A stretch of DNA of 9,795 bases from Bacteroidales bacterium (GTDB lineage: Bacteria; Bacteroidota; Bacteroidia; Bacteroidales; F082): NCBI GenBank assembly GCA_016285355.1, contig JAEEQP010000077.1:1-9795 (forward strand), read 5' to 3'. Below are positions 1-6,317 of the stretch, piece after piece; position 1 is the first letter of the stretch, and each line of letters starts with the position of its first letter. Under the pieces are notes generated by a model that saw only the letters and a list, made by a program, of their open reading frames with translations, did no database searches and was not told where the DNA came from. Made by a program: the position numbers and the translations under genes.

Positions 1-46
1 ATGCGCGTCTTAATGCCCTATTTCTTATTTTTGAGAGAAAATTCAT
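1..46 (-). CDS. Possible N-terminus of a leftward gene, cut by the window edge
   Basis: Read leftward, an ATG at 46-44 opens a frame with no stop to the window edge: 15 codons, beginning MNFLSKIRNRALRRA. A leftward TACATTTG (complement of 51-58) matches the Bacteroidota -7 word and lies only four bases before this ATG, so transcription would start at or near the start codon and the message would be almost leaderless. No recognisable -33 element is present. Fifteen codons are too few to name a family, and an open frame of this length can arise by chance. The reading rests mainly on the divergent layout with the gene at 158. Confidence 0.27.
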   Translation of the reverse strand, partial: MNFLSKIRNRALRRA

Positions 47-100
47 GCCGCAAATGTAGGGAAATTCTATGAGATAACACGGTTTTTACTCAAAAAACGC

Positions 101-108
101 TACTTTTG
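101..108 (+). promoter_or_regulatory. Probable -7 promoter element of the hydrolase gene
   Basis: TACTTTTG matches the Bacteroidota sigma-ABfr -7 consensus TAnnTTTG. The -33 side is weak: a T-run at 83-87 is closer than the usual 17-20 base spacing. Transcription would begin near 113-116, giving a leader of about 45 bases before the ATG at 158. Confidence 0.5.
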
Positions 109-157
109 CAGTATTATTTTTGAATCAGCATTTTTGATGCTGAAGAAAACTAAAAAC

Positions 158-931
158 ATGATTGTCACTATTTTAGGAAGCGGAACTTCGCAAGGTGTGC
201 CTGTCATCGGCTGCACTTGTCCCGTGTGCCAGTCCAAAGACCCGCGTGACAAAAGGCTCCGTACTTCCATTTTGATTCAGACTGATGAGGTGACGGTAGC
301 CGTGGATGCAGGACCTGATTTCCGCCAACAGATGCTGCGCGAAAACATCACCAAATTGGATGCGGTGCTGATTTCGCATGAGCACAAGGACCACATCGGT
401 GGCCTTGATGATTTGCGTCCTTACATTTTCAAACAACAGAAGCCCATGACGCTATATGTGGCCGATACGGCATTGCCCGAAATCAAGCGCGAATATTCCT
501 ATGCTTTTGAAGAACATCCTTATCCGGGAGCGCCTACTTACGACATCCACCGTCTTGACGAAACGCCTTTCGACCTTGGAGATTTGCACATTATTCCCAT
601 CAAACTGAAACATTTCACCTTGATCTGTTATGCTTTCCGTATCGGCAATTTCGCTTACGTCACTGACCTGAGCGAGATTTCCGAGGAAGCGATTGAGAAA
701 CTACAAGGCGTTGAATACCTGATTATTGAGGCGTTGCAAAAGAAGAAACACTATTCCCACCTCACCTTGGACGAAACCATCGAAATCGCCCGAAGAGTGG
801 GCGCGAAAAAGACTTGGTTCACGCATTGCAGCCACAGCATGGGCCTCGCCGCCGAAGTCAACCGCGAACTCCCCGAAGGCATGATGCTCGCCTACGATGG
901 ACTGAAAATTGAAATAAACGATGGCCTATAG
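158..931 (+). CDS. PhnP-like metallo-beta-lactamase-fold hydrolase
   Basis: A 257-residue cytoplasmic metal-dependent hydrolase of the metallo-beta-lactamase superfamily. Visible signatures are the N-terminal strand MIVTILGSGTSQGVPVIGC, a C19-x-C21-x2-C24 cluster typical of the PhnP-like branch, the metal-binding H74-x-H76-x-D78-H79 motif, the bridging aspartate D170 in YVTDLSE, and late histidines H201 and H223 (FTHCSH). PhnP itself is a cyclic phosphodiesterase of phosphonate breakdown, but no phosphonate genes are visible, so the substrate is unknown. The ATG at 158 is chosen because family members begin directly at this first strand. An ATG at 137 and a TTG at 134 would add seven or eight lysine-rich residues. 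It probably shares a transcript with the thioesterase 88 bp downstream, since no clear promoter lies between them. Confidence 0.87.
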   Translation: MIVTILGSGTSQGVPVIGCTCPVCQSKDPRDKRLRTSILIQTDEVTVAVDAGPDFRQQMLRENITKLDAVLISHEHKDHIGGLDDLRPYIFKQQKPMTLYVADTALPEIKREYSYAFEEHPYPGAPTYDIHRLDETPFDLGDLHIIPIKLKHFTLICYAFRIGNFAYVTDLSEISEEAIEKLQGVEYLIIEALQKKKHYSHLTLDETIEIARRVGAKKTWFTHCSHSMGLAAEVNRELPEGMMLAYDGLKIEINDGL

Positions 932-995
932 CCTATGGCCAATGGCTTGCCACCACGACGAGGCAACCATCGGCCATGAGCCATAAGCCATAGGC
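924..995. repeat. Imperfect inverted repeat built from GCCATAGGC-like words
   Basis: The gap after the hydrolase is filled by variants of the word GCCTATGGC and its complement. The left arm (924-951) starts inside the last codons of the hydrolase gene and ends TGGCTTGCC. The right arm (962-995) begins GGCAACCA and ends GCCATAGGC. They pair imperfectly around a ten-base loop (952-961), best as TTGCC with GGCAA and ATGGCC with GGCCAT. No T-run follows, so it is a poor intrinsic terminator. It may be a dispersed intergenic repeat, an attenuator or an RNA-stability hairpin. Confidence 0.6.
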
Positions 996-1019
996 AACTG
1001 AACAACTAAACAACTGAAT
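996..1019 (+). repeat. Three tandem 8-bp repeats abutting a start codon
   Basis: AACTGAAC, AACTAAAC and AACTGAAT lie head to tail and end at the base before the thioesterase ATG at 1020. The tract is A-rich, contains no Shine-Dalgarno word, and forms the whole ribosome-entry region of that gene. A change of copy number would alter the A-rich leader. Confidence 0.7.
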
Positions 1020-1484
1020 ATGAAAGCAACCTATTCCCAAAGATTAATCAAACTTGCCGACCTGAACCACCACCAGACTTTCTTTGCAGGTCGTTGCTCC
1101 GAGTATTTCTTAGAAAGTTCCTATTTTGCTGTGGCGCAGTATGTTGACACAAAGGATACTGTCCTTCTCGTACTCCACGGCATCGATTTCAAGTTCCCGA
1201 TTTTCGCGGGCGACATCGTTACTTTCGAGAGCAAGGTAATCGCCGCAGGACGCAGCACCCTGACCGTCTACACAAAGATGTACCGCAGCCGTGAACCCGA
1301 AAAAATCGCTGCCGACGGCTTCGCCACTTTCTCCTATCTCGACGAAAACCACCACTCCAAACCCCACGGTGTGACGCTCGTCCCCGAAACCGAGGAAGAG
1401 AAATTCTTGCAACAGCAAGCCTTGGAGGTGATGGAGGACTCTAAGCGCAGGGCTAAGGCGATGAATGCTGCTGGAAAACAGTGA
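1020..1484 (+). CDS. Hotdog-fold acyl-CoA thioesterase
   Basis: A 154-residue cytoplasmic protein of the YciA/acyl-CoA hydrolase type of hotdog fold, expected to cleave acyl-CoA thioesters to free acid and CoA. The family pattern is visible: N16-H-H near the start, then T20-F-F-A-G-R25, the long hotdog helix (residues 26-42), the central strand GIDFKFPIFAGDIV (54-67), and the strand pair FESKVIAAGRSTLTVYTKM. The C-terminal 25 residues are charged and helical. The length suits a single hotdog domain, so the enzyme would act as a dimer or higher oligomer. The ATG at 1020 sits directly after a triplet of 8-bp repeats with no Shine-Dalgarno sequence. Acyl-chain preference cannot be read from the sequence. 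It probably shares a transcript with the upstream hydrolase. Confidence 0.84.
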   Translation: MKATYSQRLIKLADLNHHQTFFAGRCSEYFLESSYFAVAQYVDTKDTVLLVLHGIDFKFPIFAGDIVTFESKVIAAGRSTLTVYTKMYRSREPEKIAADGFATFSYLDENHHSKPHGVTLVPETEEEKFLQQQALEVMEDSKRRAKAMNAAGKQ

Positions 1485-1512
1485 TTATGAACATGAATTG
1501 CCATGAATTTGT

Positions 1513-1559
1513 CACGAATGATCAAAAATAAAATTGATGACAATTCGTGTTTAATTTTT
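1513..1559 (+). terminator. Probable intrinsic terminator after the thioesterase gene
   Basis: CACGAAT (1513-1519) pairs with ATTCGTG (1543-1549), and ATCAA (1521-1525) with TTGAT (1534-1538), around an A-rich loop. A T-rich tail TTTAATTTTT follows (1550-1559). The stem is interrupted and AT-rich, so strength is uncertain. ATTCGTG recurs at 1564-1570, suggesting the hairpin belongs to a degenerate intergenic repeat. Confidence 0.45.
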
Positions 1560-1628
1560 GGTAATTCGTGTGAATATATTATAATGTGTTACGGCGAAAA
1601 ATGTTTTAAATAGTTGGTTTAAATGTGA

Positions 1629-1667
1629 GAGAATGAAGAAGGTGTGGTTCAAAATTTCTTCATTTTC
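1629..1667. repeat. 12-bp inverted repeat just upstream of the LRR-gene promoter
   Basis: GAGAATGAAGAA (1629-1640) and TTCTTCATTTTC (1656-1667) are complementary except for one G-U position, with a 15-base loop. A T5 run follows at 1669-1673, overlapping the expected -33 region of the promoter at 1691. It could be a second terminator for the upstream operon or a binding site for a dimeric regulator. The sequence does not decide between them. Confidence 0.5.
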
Positions 1668-1668
1668 G

Positions 1669-1698
1669 TTTTTCAATTCCAAATTCTTTCTAAATTTG
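1669..1698 (+). promoter_or_regulatory. Probable promoter of the LRR protein gene
   Basis: TAAATTTG at 1691-1698 matches the -7 word TAnnTTTG exactly. TTTT at 1669-1672 stands in for the -33 TTTG with an 18-base spacer. Transcription would start near 1703-1706, leaving a 5' leader of about 300 bases before the ATG at 2004, unusually long for a simple secreted-protein gene. Confidence 0.6.
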
Positions 1699-1804
1699 CA
1701 CCCAACAAACCCAAAGTCTAACCAATTAGAATTGAAATGAACAAAGCGCATTAGGCGCACCAACGAAAAACGGCATATTAAAACAAAGCGTTAGCTTAAG
1801 CTTG

Positions 1805-1926
1805 TGTTATCGGAAACTTCAACACTTTCATAACACCACAAGCAGTAAAGTCGCGCTCATGTGTTTCACACATGGGCTTTACTATATTAGTTGTGGTGTT
1901 AAGGCAGTTGAAGTCCTCCGATAACC
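1805..1926 (+). ncRNA. Long nested hairpin in the LRR-gene leader (possible cis-regulatory RNA)
   Basis: Five helices stack in one arm. P1: GTTATCGGA (1806-1814) with TCCGATAAC (1917-1925). P2: ACTTCAAC (1816-1823) with GTTGAAGT (1907-1914). P3: TAACACCACAA (1831-1841) with TTGTGGTGTTA (1891-1901). P4: AGTAAAG (1844-1850) with CTTTACT (1877-1883). P5: CATGTGT (1858-1864) with ACACATG (1868-1874), closed by a 3-base loop. All 42 listed pairs are Watson-Crick, separated by small asymmetric internal loops, as in folded RNAs. The element starts about 100 bases after the predicted transcription start and ends 78 bases before the ATG at 2004. No T-run follows directly. I cannot assign it to a known RNA family. 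A miniature inverted-repeat element remains possible. Confidence 0.62.
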
Positions 1927-2003
1927 AACTGAAGTAAAAGTCCATGTTTTTTGTTGTCATTTAGGAACAAGCGAAAGAAAAACACATCTAAAACTCAGGT
2001 AAT

Positions 2004-3680
2004 ATGCAAAACAAAACTTTACAAATGAAAAGGGCATTGCGTACAGCCCTGCTCGTCCTGCTGCTAATAGTGGTGGGGCCTGTAAAAGGGTATGCGCAGA
2101 TTATTATTGGTGATTTAATTTACTCATTGAATAGTAGTACACATACTGCTGTTGTATTAGGCCATAAAAATGGTCAAAACGCCACTGGTTCACTCATAAT
2201 TCCTCCTTCGGTGTCTTATATTACTCAAACTTATAACGTGACAGAGATAGGACAAACTGCTTTCTCTGGTTGTAGTGGCCTTTCTGGAAGTGTGACGATT
2301 CCTTATTCTGTGACCACAATAGGCTTTCGGGCTTTCGATGAGTGCCGGGGTATTTCTGCAGTTTACTATACTGGGGATATTGCAGGATGGTGTAATATTT
2401 CATTTATTAGAAGCCCTTTTAGCAATCCCCTTTATTTGGCCCATAGTTTATATATCAACAATGAATTGGTAACCAATTTGGTAATTCCTGAAGTAGTTAC
2501 GGAAATAAAACCTTATGCTTTTATTGAAGCGACCTGTTTAACATCATTGACTATTTCGAATTCTGTAATTACAATAGGTGTTGATGCTTTCGCTTTTTGC
2601 AAAGGTCTTAAAAGTTCTCTAATTATTCCTCATTCAGTAAAGTCAATTGGTCCTGCAGCTTTTTCGGGATGTACTGACCTGACTGGTTCGTTGGTTATTC
2701 CGAATTCGGTGACTTCGATTGGAGATTATGCTTTTTTCGGTTGTGGTTTTACAGGTGACTTGATAATCCCGGAATCTGTTGTTGAGATTGGCGAACATGC
2801 TTTTGCTGATTGCACGGGTTTTTCAAAAGTCCAATTCAATCCCTCTTATTGTATTAATAATGGTTATTTCAGTTGGAGTGAATTTCCTCCGTTTGTAAAA
2901 TGCGGTGGCACTTTGGAAATTTCAGGAAACATGCAAGACGTTCCTGCATATTTGTTTAAAAAGGCGAATTTCAATGAAATTATCATGTATAATTCCATTC
3001 ATTCAATAGGAATAGAAGCCTTTGCTTATTGCGACAGCCTCAAATCCATTACTTGTTGGAATGAGAATCCGCCAATATTAGAGAATGGTGTATTTGAAGG
3101 CATAAACAAAGACAATGTATTTGTTCATGTTCCCTGTGGCAAAGTCTCCACTTATATGGCAACCGAAGGTTGGGATGAATTTCCCAATTATGAAATGTTT
3201 GATGCAACTTGGTTGCTTAAGGTGACATCCAACGAGCCAGAGCATTGCGAAACCCAAATCAAGCAGTTGCCATTATGCGAATCGGGCGAAGCTATTGTGA
3301 GAGCAAAGCCCGCTCCAGGCTACCGATTCTTGGGATGGTATGAGAATGACGAAAGGGTTTCACAAGACACACTCTACGCTTTCTATCTTGGCACTTCAAG
3401 AGAATTGGAGGCGCGCGTGAGAAGCTATACAGGTTTGGAGGATATGGTAATTGTCGAGGCTAATGTCTATCCCAATCCTATCAGTGGTCAAGTGAAAGTC
3501 GAAGCCGAAAACCTCAAGCATATCACCATCAGCAATATGTTCGGCAAAATCATTTATGATGGCAATGCAAGCGGAAATGAGTTTGCCTACGATTTTAGTG
3601 GGTATGTGGCGGGTGTTTACCTTATCCGAATTGAGACCACAAGCGGGGTGGCTACGAAACGTGTGGTGGTAACGCGGTAA
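2004..3680 (+). CDS. BspA-like leucine-rich-repeat protein with T9SS sorting domain
   Basis: A 558-residue secreted or surface-attached protein. Residues 1-32 form a signal peptide with a basic start, a hydrophobic LLVLLLIVVG core and probable cleavage near GYAQ. Residues about 62-345 hold BspA-type (LRR_5) repeats of the pattern IP-x-SV-x-x-IG-x-x-AF-x-x-C, interrupted by a variant block with YYTGDIAGWC. Residues 372-393 (VHVPCGK to GWDEF) end the repeats. Residues about 404-472 resemble an InlB-type B-repeat (PGYRFLGWYENDE). Residues 480-558 are a T9SS type A C-terminal sorting domain (VYPNPISG, GVYLIRIE, ending KRVVVTR), which sends cargo across the outer membrane and is normally removed. 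BspA proteins often bind host or extracellular ligands; the partner here is unknown. An ATG at 2025 is an alternative start giving a shorter signal peptide. Most of the repeat region is more AT-rich than porX. A long structured leader precedes it and a strong terminator follows. Confidence 0.92.
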   Translation: MQNKTLQMKRALRTALLVLLLIVVGPVKGYAQIIIGDLIYSLNSSTHTAVVLGHKNGQNATGSLIIPPSVSYITQTYNVTEIGQTAFSGCSGLSGSVTIPYSVTTIGFRAFDECRGISAVYYTGDIAGWCNISFIRSPFSNPLYLAHSLYINNELVTNLVIPEVVTEIKPYAFIEATCLTSLTISNSVITIGVDAFAFCKGLKSSLIIPHSVKSIGPAAFSGCTDLTGSLVIPNSVTSIGDYAFFGCGFTGDLIIPESVVEIGEHAFADCTGFSKVQFNPSYCINNGYFSWSEFPPFVKCGGTLEISGNMQDVPAYLFKKANFNEIIMYNSIHSIGIEAFAYCDSLKSITCWNENPPILENGVFEGINKDNVFVHVPCGKVSTYMATEGWDEFPNYEMFDATWLLKVTSNEPEHCETQIKQLPLCESGEAIVRAKPAPGYRFLGWYENDERVSQDTLYAFYLGTSRELEARVRSYTGLEDMVIVEANVYPNPISGQVKVEAENLKHITISNMFGKIIYDGNASGNEFAYDFSGYVAGVYLIRIETTSGVATKRVVVTR

Positions 3681-3700
3681 TTGCTTTTGGAATTGTGAAG

Positions 3701-3727
3701 AAAAGGGCAGACGGTGTCTGCCTTTTT
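3701..3727 (+). terminator. Intrinsic terminator of the LRR gene, possibly bidirectional
   Basis: GGCAGAC (3706-3712) pairs perfectly with GTCTGCC (3716-3722) around a GGT loop, with AAAA before and TTTTT after. It lies 20 bases past the LRR stop codon. Read leftward, the stem is followed by CTTTTCTT, so it could also stop transcripts of the convergent nuclease gene ending at 3774. The core GGGCAGACGGTGTCTGCC nearly matches two palindromes inside that nuclease gene. Confidence 0.87.
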
Positions 3728-3773
3728 CTTGTTATATTATTGCGGCTCCTTCAGATAGCAAATAAATGCTGTA

Positions 3774-4930
3774 TCAATCCTTGTCTTCCTGTTTCCCTTC
3801 CTGCATGGCAAAGATTTCTTTCTGCCGTTCAATTTCAAGCAGGAGTTGCTCTTTGTCGGGGAGATAGGTCAGGTATTTGGCGGCGAAAAGTTGTTGATTG
3901 TCCTTCAAGATGCTGTATCGCGCCAAATCTTTACTGGTCTCGGCACAAAGCAATAGACCTATGGTGGGGTTGTCACCCTCGCTGCATTTCAGTTCGTCGT
4001 ACATTCGAATGTACATGTCCATCTGCCCAATGTCCTGATGCGTTATTTCTGAGGTTTTCAAGTCCACCAACAGGAAACACTTCAGGATGTAATTGTAGAA
4101 AACCAAGTCGATGTAATAATCCTTCAAGTCTGTGCGAATCAGTTGCTGGCGGGCGACGAAGGCATAACCCTTCCCCAACTCCATGATGAACTTCTGTAAG
4201 TGGTCGATGATGGCCGTTTCCAACTTGGTTTCGCTGAAAGCCATGTTTTGCGGCATCCCCAGAAACTCCGCCACAACCGGATTTTTCATGAAAGCATACT
4301 TGTCTTTTTGATAGTCAGCCGTTAGGGTTTTCATCTCGTTAACCACTTCGTGCTTTAGGTTGTCCGGGGTTTGGAGCAAGCGGTAATAGTATTGGGAATT
4401 GATATTGCGGTCGAGTGTGCGATAACTCCATTGTTGGGATGCGGCTTCTTGCATGTACCATAAGCGGGCTTTCTCGTCATCTACACGCATTAGGCGCTCA
4501 TAGTGAGACCAACTCAATTGGGCAGACAGCGCCTGCCCAATTTGCGACTCTTTTGACTTGGGTAATTCCAGCATCTTTTTCAATTGGGCAGGCAGTGTCT
4601 GCCCAATTTCTAAGTCGTTGAAAGACAAATAGAACTTTCTAAAACTCTTGATGTTTGTCATGGAATACCCTTTGCCAAATTCTTGTGTCAAAGTTTCAGA
4701 TGCAAGTTTTATCACATACGCACCATAATCTGCTTTGGCTTTTCCGTGCTGCTCTTGCTCCACAATCCTCCAGCCAACAGCCAGTTACTTGTCACTTGCA
4801 TCAGGTTCACAGCCCTGTAAGCCTGCGTTTTGGCTGTTGCGACAATCTGTTTGATGTCCTCAATGAAACGCTTTTCCTCTGTTGCAACTTGTTTCGGATT
4901 CTCTTTCGCTATGGAATTCTGTTTGCTCAT
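3774..4930 (-). pseudogene. YhcG/DUF1016-family PDDEXK nuclease gene, frameshifted
   Basis: Two leftward frames together match one YhcG (DUF1016) protein of about 385 residues. The first, from ATG 4930, supplies the N-terminal helices through AVNLMQVTSNWLL. The expected continuation, GWRIVEQEQHGKAKADYGAYV, is in the other frame, which runs to the TGA at 3774. The frames join if one base is added in the GG pair near 4775, so a single-base deletion or assembly error explains the break. A GTG at 4763 could start the C-terminal piece alone (329 residues). The nuclease core survives: YYIDLVFY and LLVDLKT carry the D and D-x-K metal/catalytic residues (about 275, 290 and 292 of the composite), then THQDIGQMDMYIRMYDE. 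Members resemble RmuC/restriction-type nucleases, and the biological role is poorly defined. Between the domains sit two IGQ-x-L-x-AQL blocks encoded by palindromic DNA repeats. Confidence 0.8.
4515..4609. repeat. Two in-frame copies of a 27-bp palindrome within the nuclease gene
   Basis: Copy 1 (4516-4542) and copy 2 (4582-4608) each consist of AATTGGGCAG, a 7-base centre and the exact complement CTGCCCAATT. Centres are ACAGCGC and GCAGTGT. The copies lie 66 bases (22 codons) apart, both in frame, and on the coding strand encode IGQALSAQL and IGQTLPAQL. The inner core is shared, with one or two differences per copy, by the terminator at 3705-3722. Confidence 0.82.
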
Positions 4931-4951
4931 GGATTTTGGATTAACGACCTA

Positions 4952-4981
4952 CAAAAATACAACTTTTCCCTTTCCGTCAAA
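4952..4981 (-). promoter_or_regulatory. Strong promoter for the YhcG-family nuclease gene
   Basis: On the minus strand, TTTG (4981-4978) is followed by an 18-base spacer and TATTTTTG (4959-4952), an essentially consensus Bacteroidota -33/-7 pair. Transcription would begin near 4945, about 15 bases before the ATG at 4930. The -33 begins three bases past the HD-gene stop codon, so the nuclease gene has its own start even though it lies 53 bp behind the HD gene on the same strand. Confidence 0.75.
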
Positions 4982-4983
4982 CC

Positions 4984-6222
4984 CTACATCCCCAGTTCTT
5001 TAGGATAGCAAATAAAATGCTTCACCACAGGCTGCGAAAGCACCGAAATATTTAGCTGGTCGGAGGCCTCGCTGATGTCCTTTAAGGTGCCGTCTTTGTA
5101 GAGAATGTTGATTGCCGGCTTCTTGGGATGGTAGGCGTGGTTTGAAGAAACGCCCTGCAACAGCATGAAATCCGCCTCCTCCAACGACCAACCATAATAT
5201 TTTGCAATTTTGTTCCGAATGTCTTCGATATAGTTCGGGTCAAATTCGGAGTCTTGCATTTCTATCTTGAATAGGTGTCTGTCGGTCAGGCGTCGGCAAA
5301 GCTCGGAGAGTACGCGGTCTGGGTCATCGCGCCAGGCTTTCACGGCGGTCATTACGTCGTAATCGTCCAATTGGCAGAACTTGTCCAAGACGAAATCAGG
5401 GTCGTGGCCGTCGGCGAAAGGATTGTGGTTTTTCAGGAAGAACGATAGGGCAGGGGTGGCAAACGAATCGCGCTCTTGGCTGAGCATCTTGGCACGTTTC
5501 AGTACCTTCATCAGCGTGTATTCCGCACTCAAAACGGCCTTGTGCATATACACCTGCCAGTACATGATGCGCCGAGCCACCAAGAAACTCTCCACCGAAT
5601 AGATGCCTTTCGCCTCAATAGCAAGTTCATTCCCAACGACTTCCATCATTTCCAATAAACGTTCTGCGTTTACACTGCCTTCGGCCACACCGCTGAAGAA
5701 ACTGTCACGCTTCAAATAGTCGATGCGATCCACATCCAACTGGCTGGAAATGAGTTTTGAGAGGAAGCCTTTCTCATATTCTCCTTTGAACAATTGGATA
5801 GCCAAATCAAGCCGTCCGCTGTGGATTTCATTGAATTTTTGCATTACTTTCAGCGAGAGTTCCTCGTGTGAAATGCCTTGCACGATGCTGTTTTCCAAGG
5901 TGTGCGAGAAGGGGCCGTGGCCGCTGTCATGGAGCAAAATGGCCAACGAAGCCGCCTCAAGTTCCTCATCGGTAATATTGTAGCCCTTGCCGCGCAACAG
6001 TTGTATGGCACGCCGCATGAGGTGCATGGTGCCAAGGCTGTGGGCAAAACGGGTATGGTTCGCACCTGGATACACCAAATTGGTCATGCTGACCTGCTTG
6101 ATGCGCCTAAGCCGCTGGAAATAAGGGTGTTCGATAATATCAAAATGCAATTCGTCGGGGATGCTGACGAAACCATAGATGGGGTCGTTGAAGATTTTCT
6201 TTTTGTTGGATGCGCTTGCCAT
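4984..6222 (-). CDS. HD-domain phosphohydrolase (SAMHD1/dGTPase-like, COG1078 type)
   Basis: A 412-residue cytoplasmic metal-dependent phosphohydrolase. The N-terminal FNDPIYGFVSIPDE and YPGANHTRFAHSLGTMHLM segments, H61, the H98-D99 pair in LLHDSGHGPFSH, and D163 in SSQLDVDRIDYLKRD line up with the metal ligands H167, H206-D207 and D311 of human SAMHD1. Relatives hydrolyse dNTPs, but COG1078 proteins in Bacteroidota are mostly uncharacterised, so dNTP triphosphohydrolase activity is an inference. The ATG at 6222 is chosen: the extra 18 codons back to a TTG at 6276 would span the promoter's -7 element, and conserved sequence begins only at NKKKIFNDPIYG. The gene diverges from porX across 95 bp. 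Its C-terminal part (after about residue 270) shows no motif I recognise. Confidence 0.88.
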   Translation of the reverse strand: MASASNKKKIFNDPIYGFVSIPDELHFDIIEHPYFQRLRRIKQVSMTNLVYPGANHTRFAHSLGTMHLMRRAIQLLRGKGYNITDEELEAASLAILLHDSGHGPFSHTLENSIVQGISHEELSLKVMQKFNEIHSGRLDLAIQLFKGEYEKGFLSKLISSQLDVDRIDYLKRDSFFSGVAEGSVNAERLLEMMEVVGNELAIEAKGIYSVESFLVARRIMYWQVYMHKAVLSAEYTLMKVLKRAKMLSQERDSFATPALSFFLKNHNPFADGHDPDFVLDKFCQLDDYDVMTAVKAWRDDPDRVLSELCRRLTDRHLFKIEMQDSEFDPNYIEDIRNKIAKYYGWSLEEADFMLLQGVSSNHAYHPKKPAINILYKDGTLKDISEASDQLNISVLSQPVVKHFICYPKELGM

Positions 6223-6240
6223 TGGCTGTGAATTTTGCTG

Positions 6241-6248
6241 CAAAAATA
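6241..6248 (-). promoter_or_regulatory. Probable -7 promoter element of the HD gene
   Basis: Read leftward, TATTTTTG matches TAnnTTTG and lies 18 bases before the ATG at 6222, implying a leader of roughly a dozen bases. A clear -33 TTTG at the usual spacing is missing; a TTTT with a 16-base spacer is the nearest. No comparable -7 word is seen on the plus strand before porX. Confidence 0.55.
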
Positions 6249-6317
6249 GTGTTTTTGTTTCTCGAAAATATAACAAAATGCCTGTTTTCGCGTTTCATAT
6301 CCATAACTCTTTGAACT

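Noticed and set aside
1571..1628. A possible small gene or tRNA in the AT-rich stretch after the thioesterase
   Set aside because: No cloverleaf, no start codon with a sustained frame and no recognisable motif; nothing could be supported here.
1806..1925. Reading the long hairpin as an intrinsic terminator
   Set aside because: No T-run follows the stem; the nearest T6 is at 1947-1952, about 20 bases downstream, and the coding gene continues beyond it.
2170..3040. Repeated sequence in the LRR gene as a possible CRISPR or DNA repeat array
   Set aside because: The repetition is at protein level (IP-x-SV-x-x-IG-x-x-AF) with diverged DNA, no constant spacer length and an intact reading frame.
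3695..4186. A plus-strand open frame beginning in the LRR-gene terminator and running through the nuclease gene
   Set aside because: It starts within a terminator stem and is antisense to conserved PDDEXK motifs; its cysteine- and serine-rich translation looks like a shadow frame.
6223..6276. An 18-codon N-terminal extension of the HD protein from a TTG
   Set aside because: It would include the -7 promoter word at 6248-6241, and family similarity begins only after the ATG at 6222.
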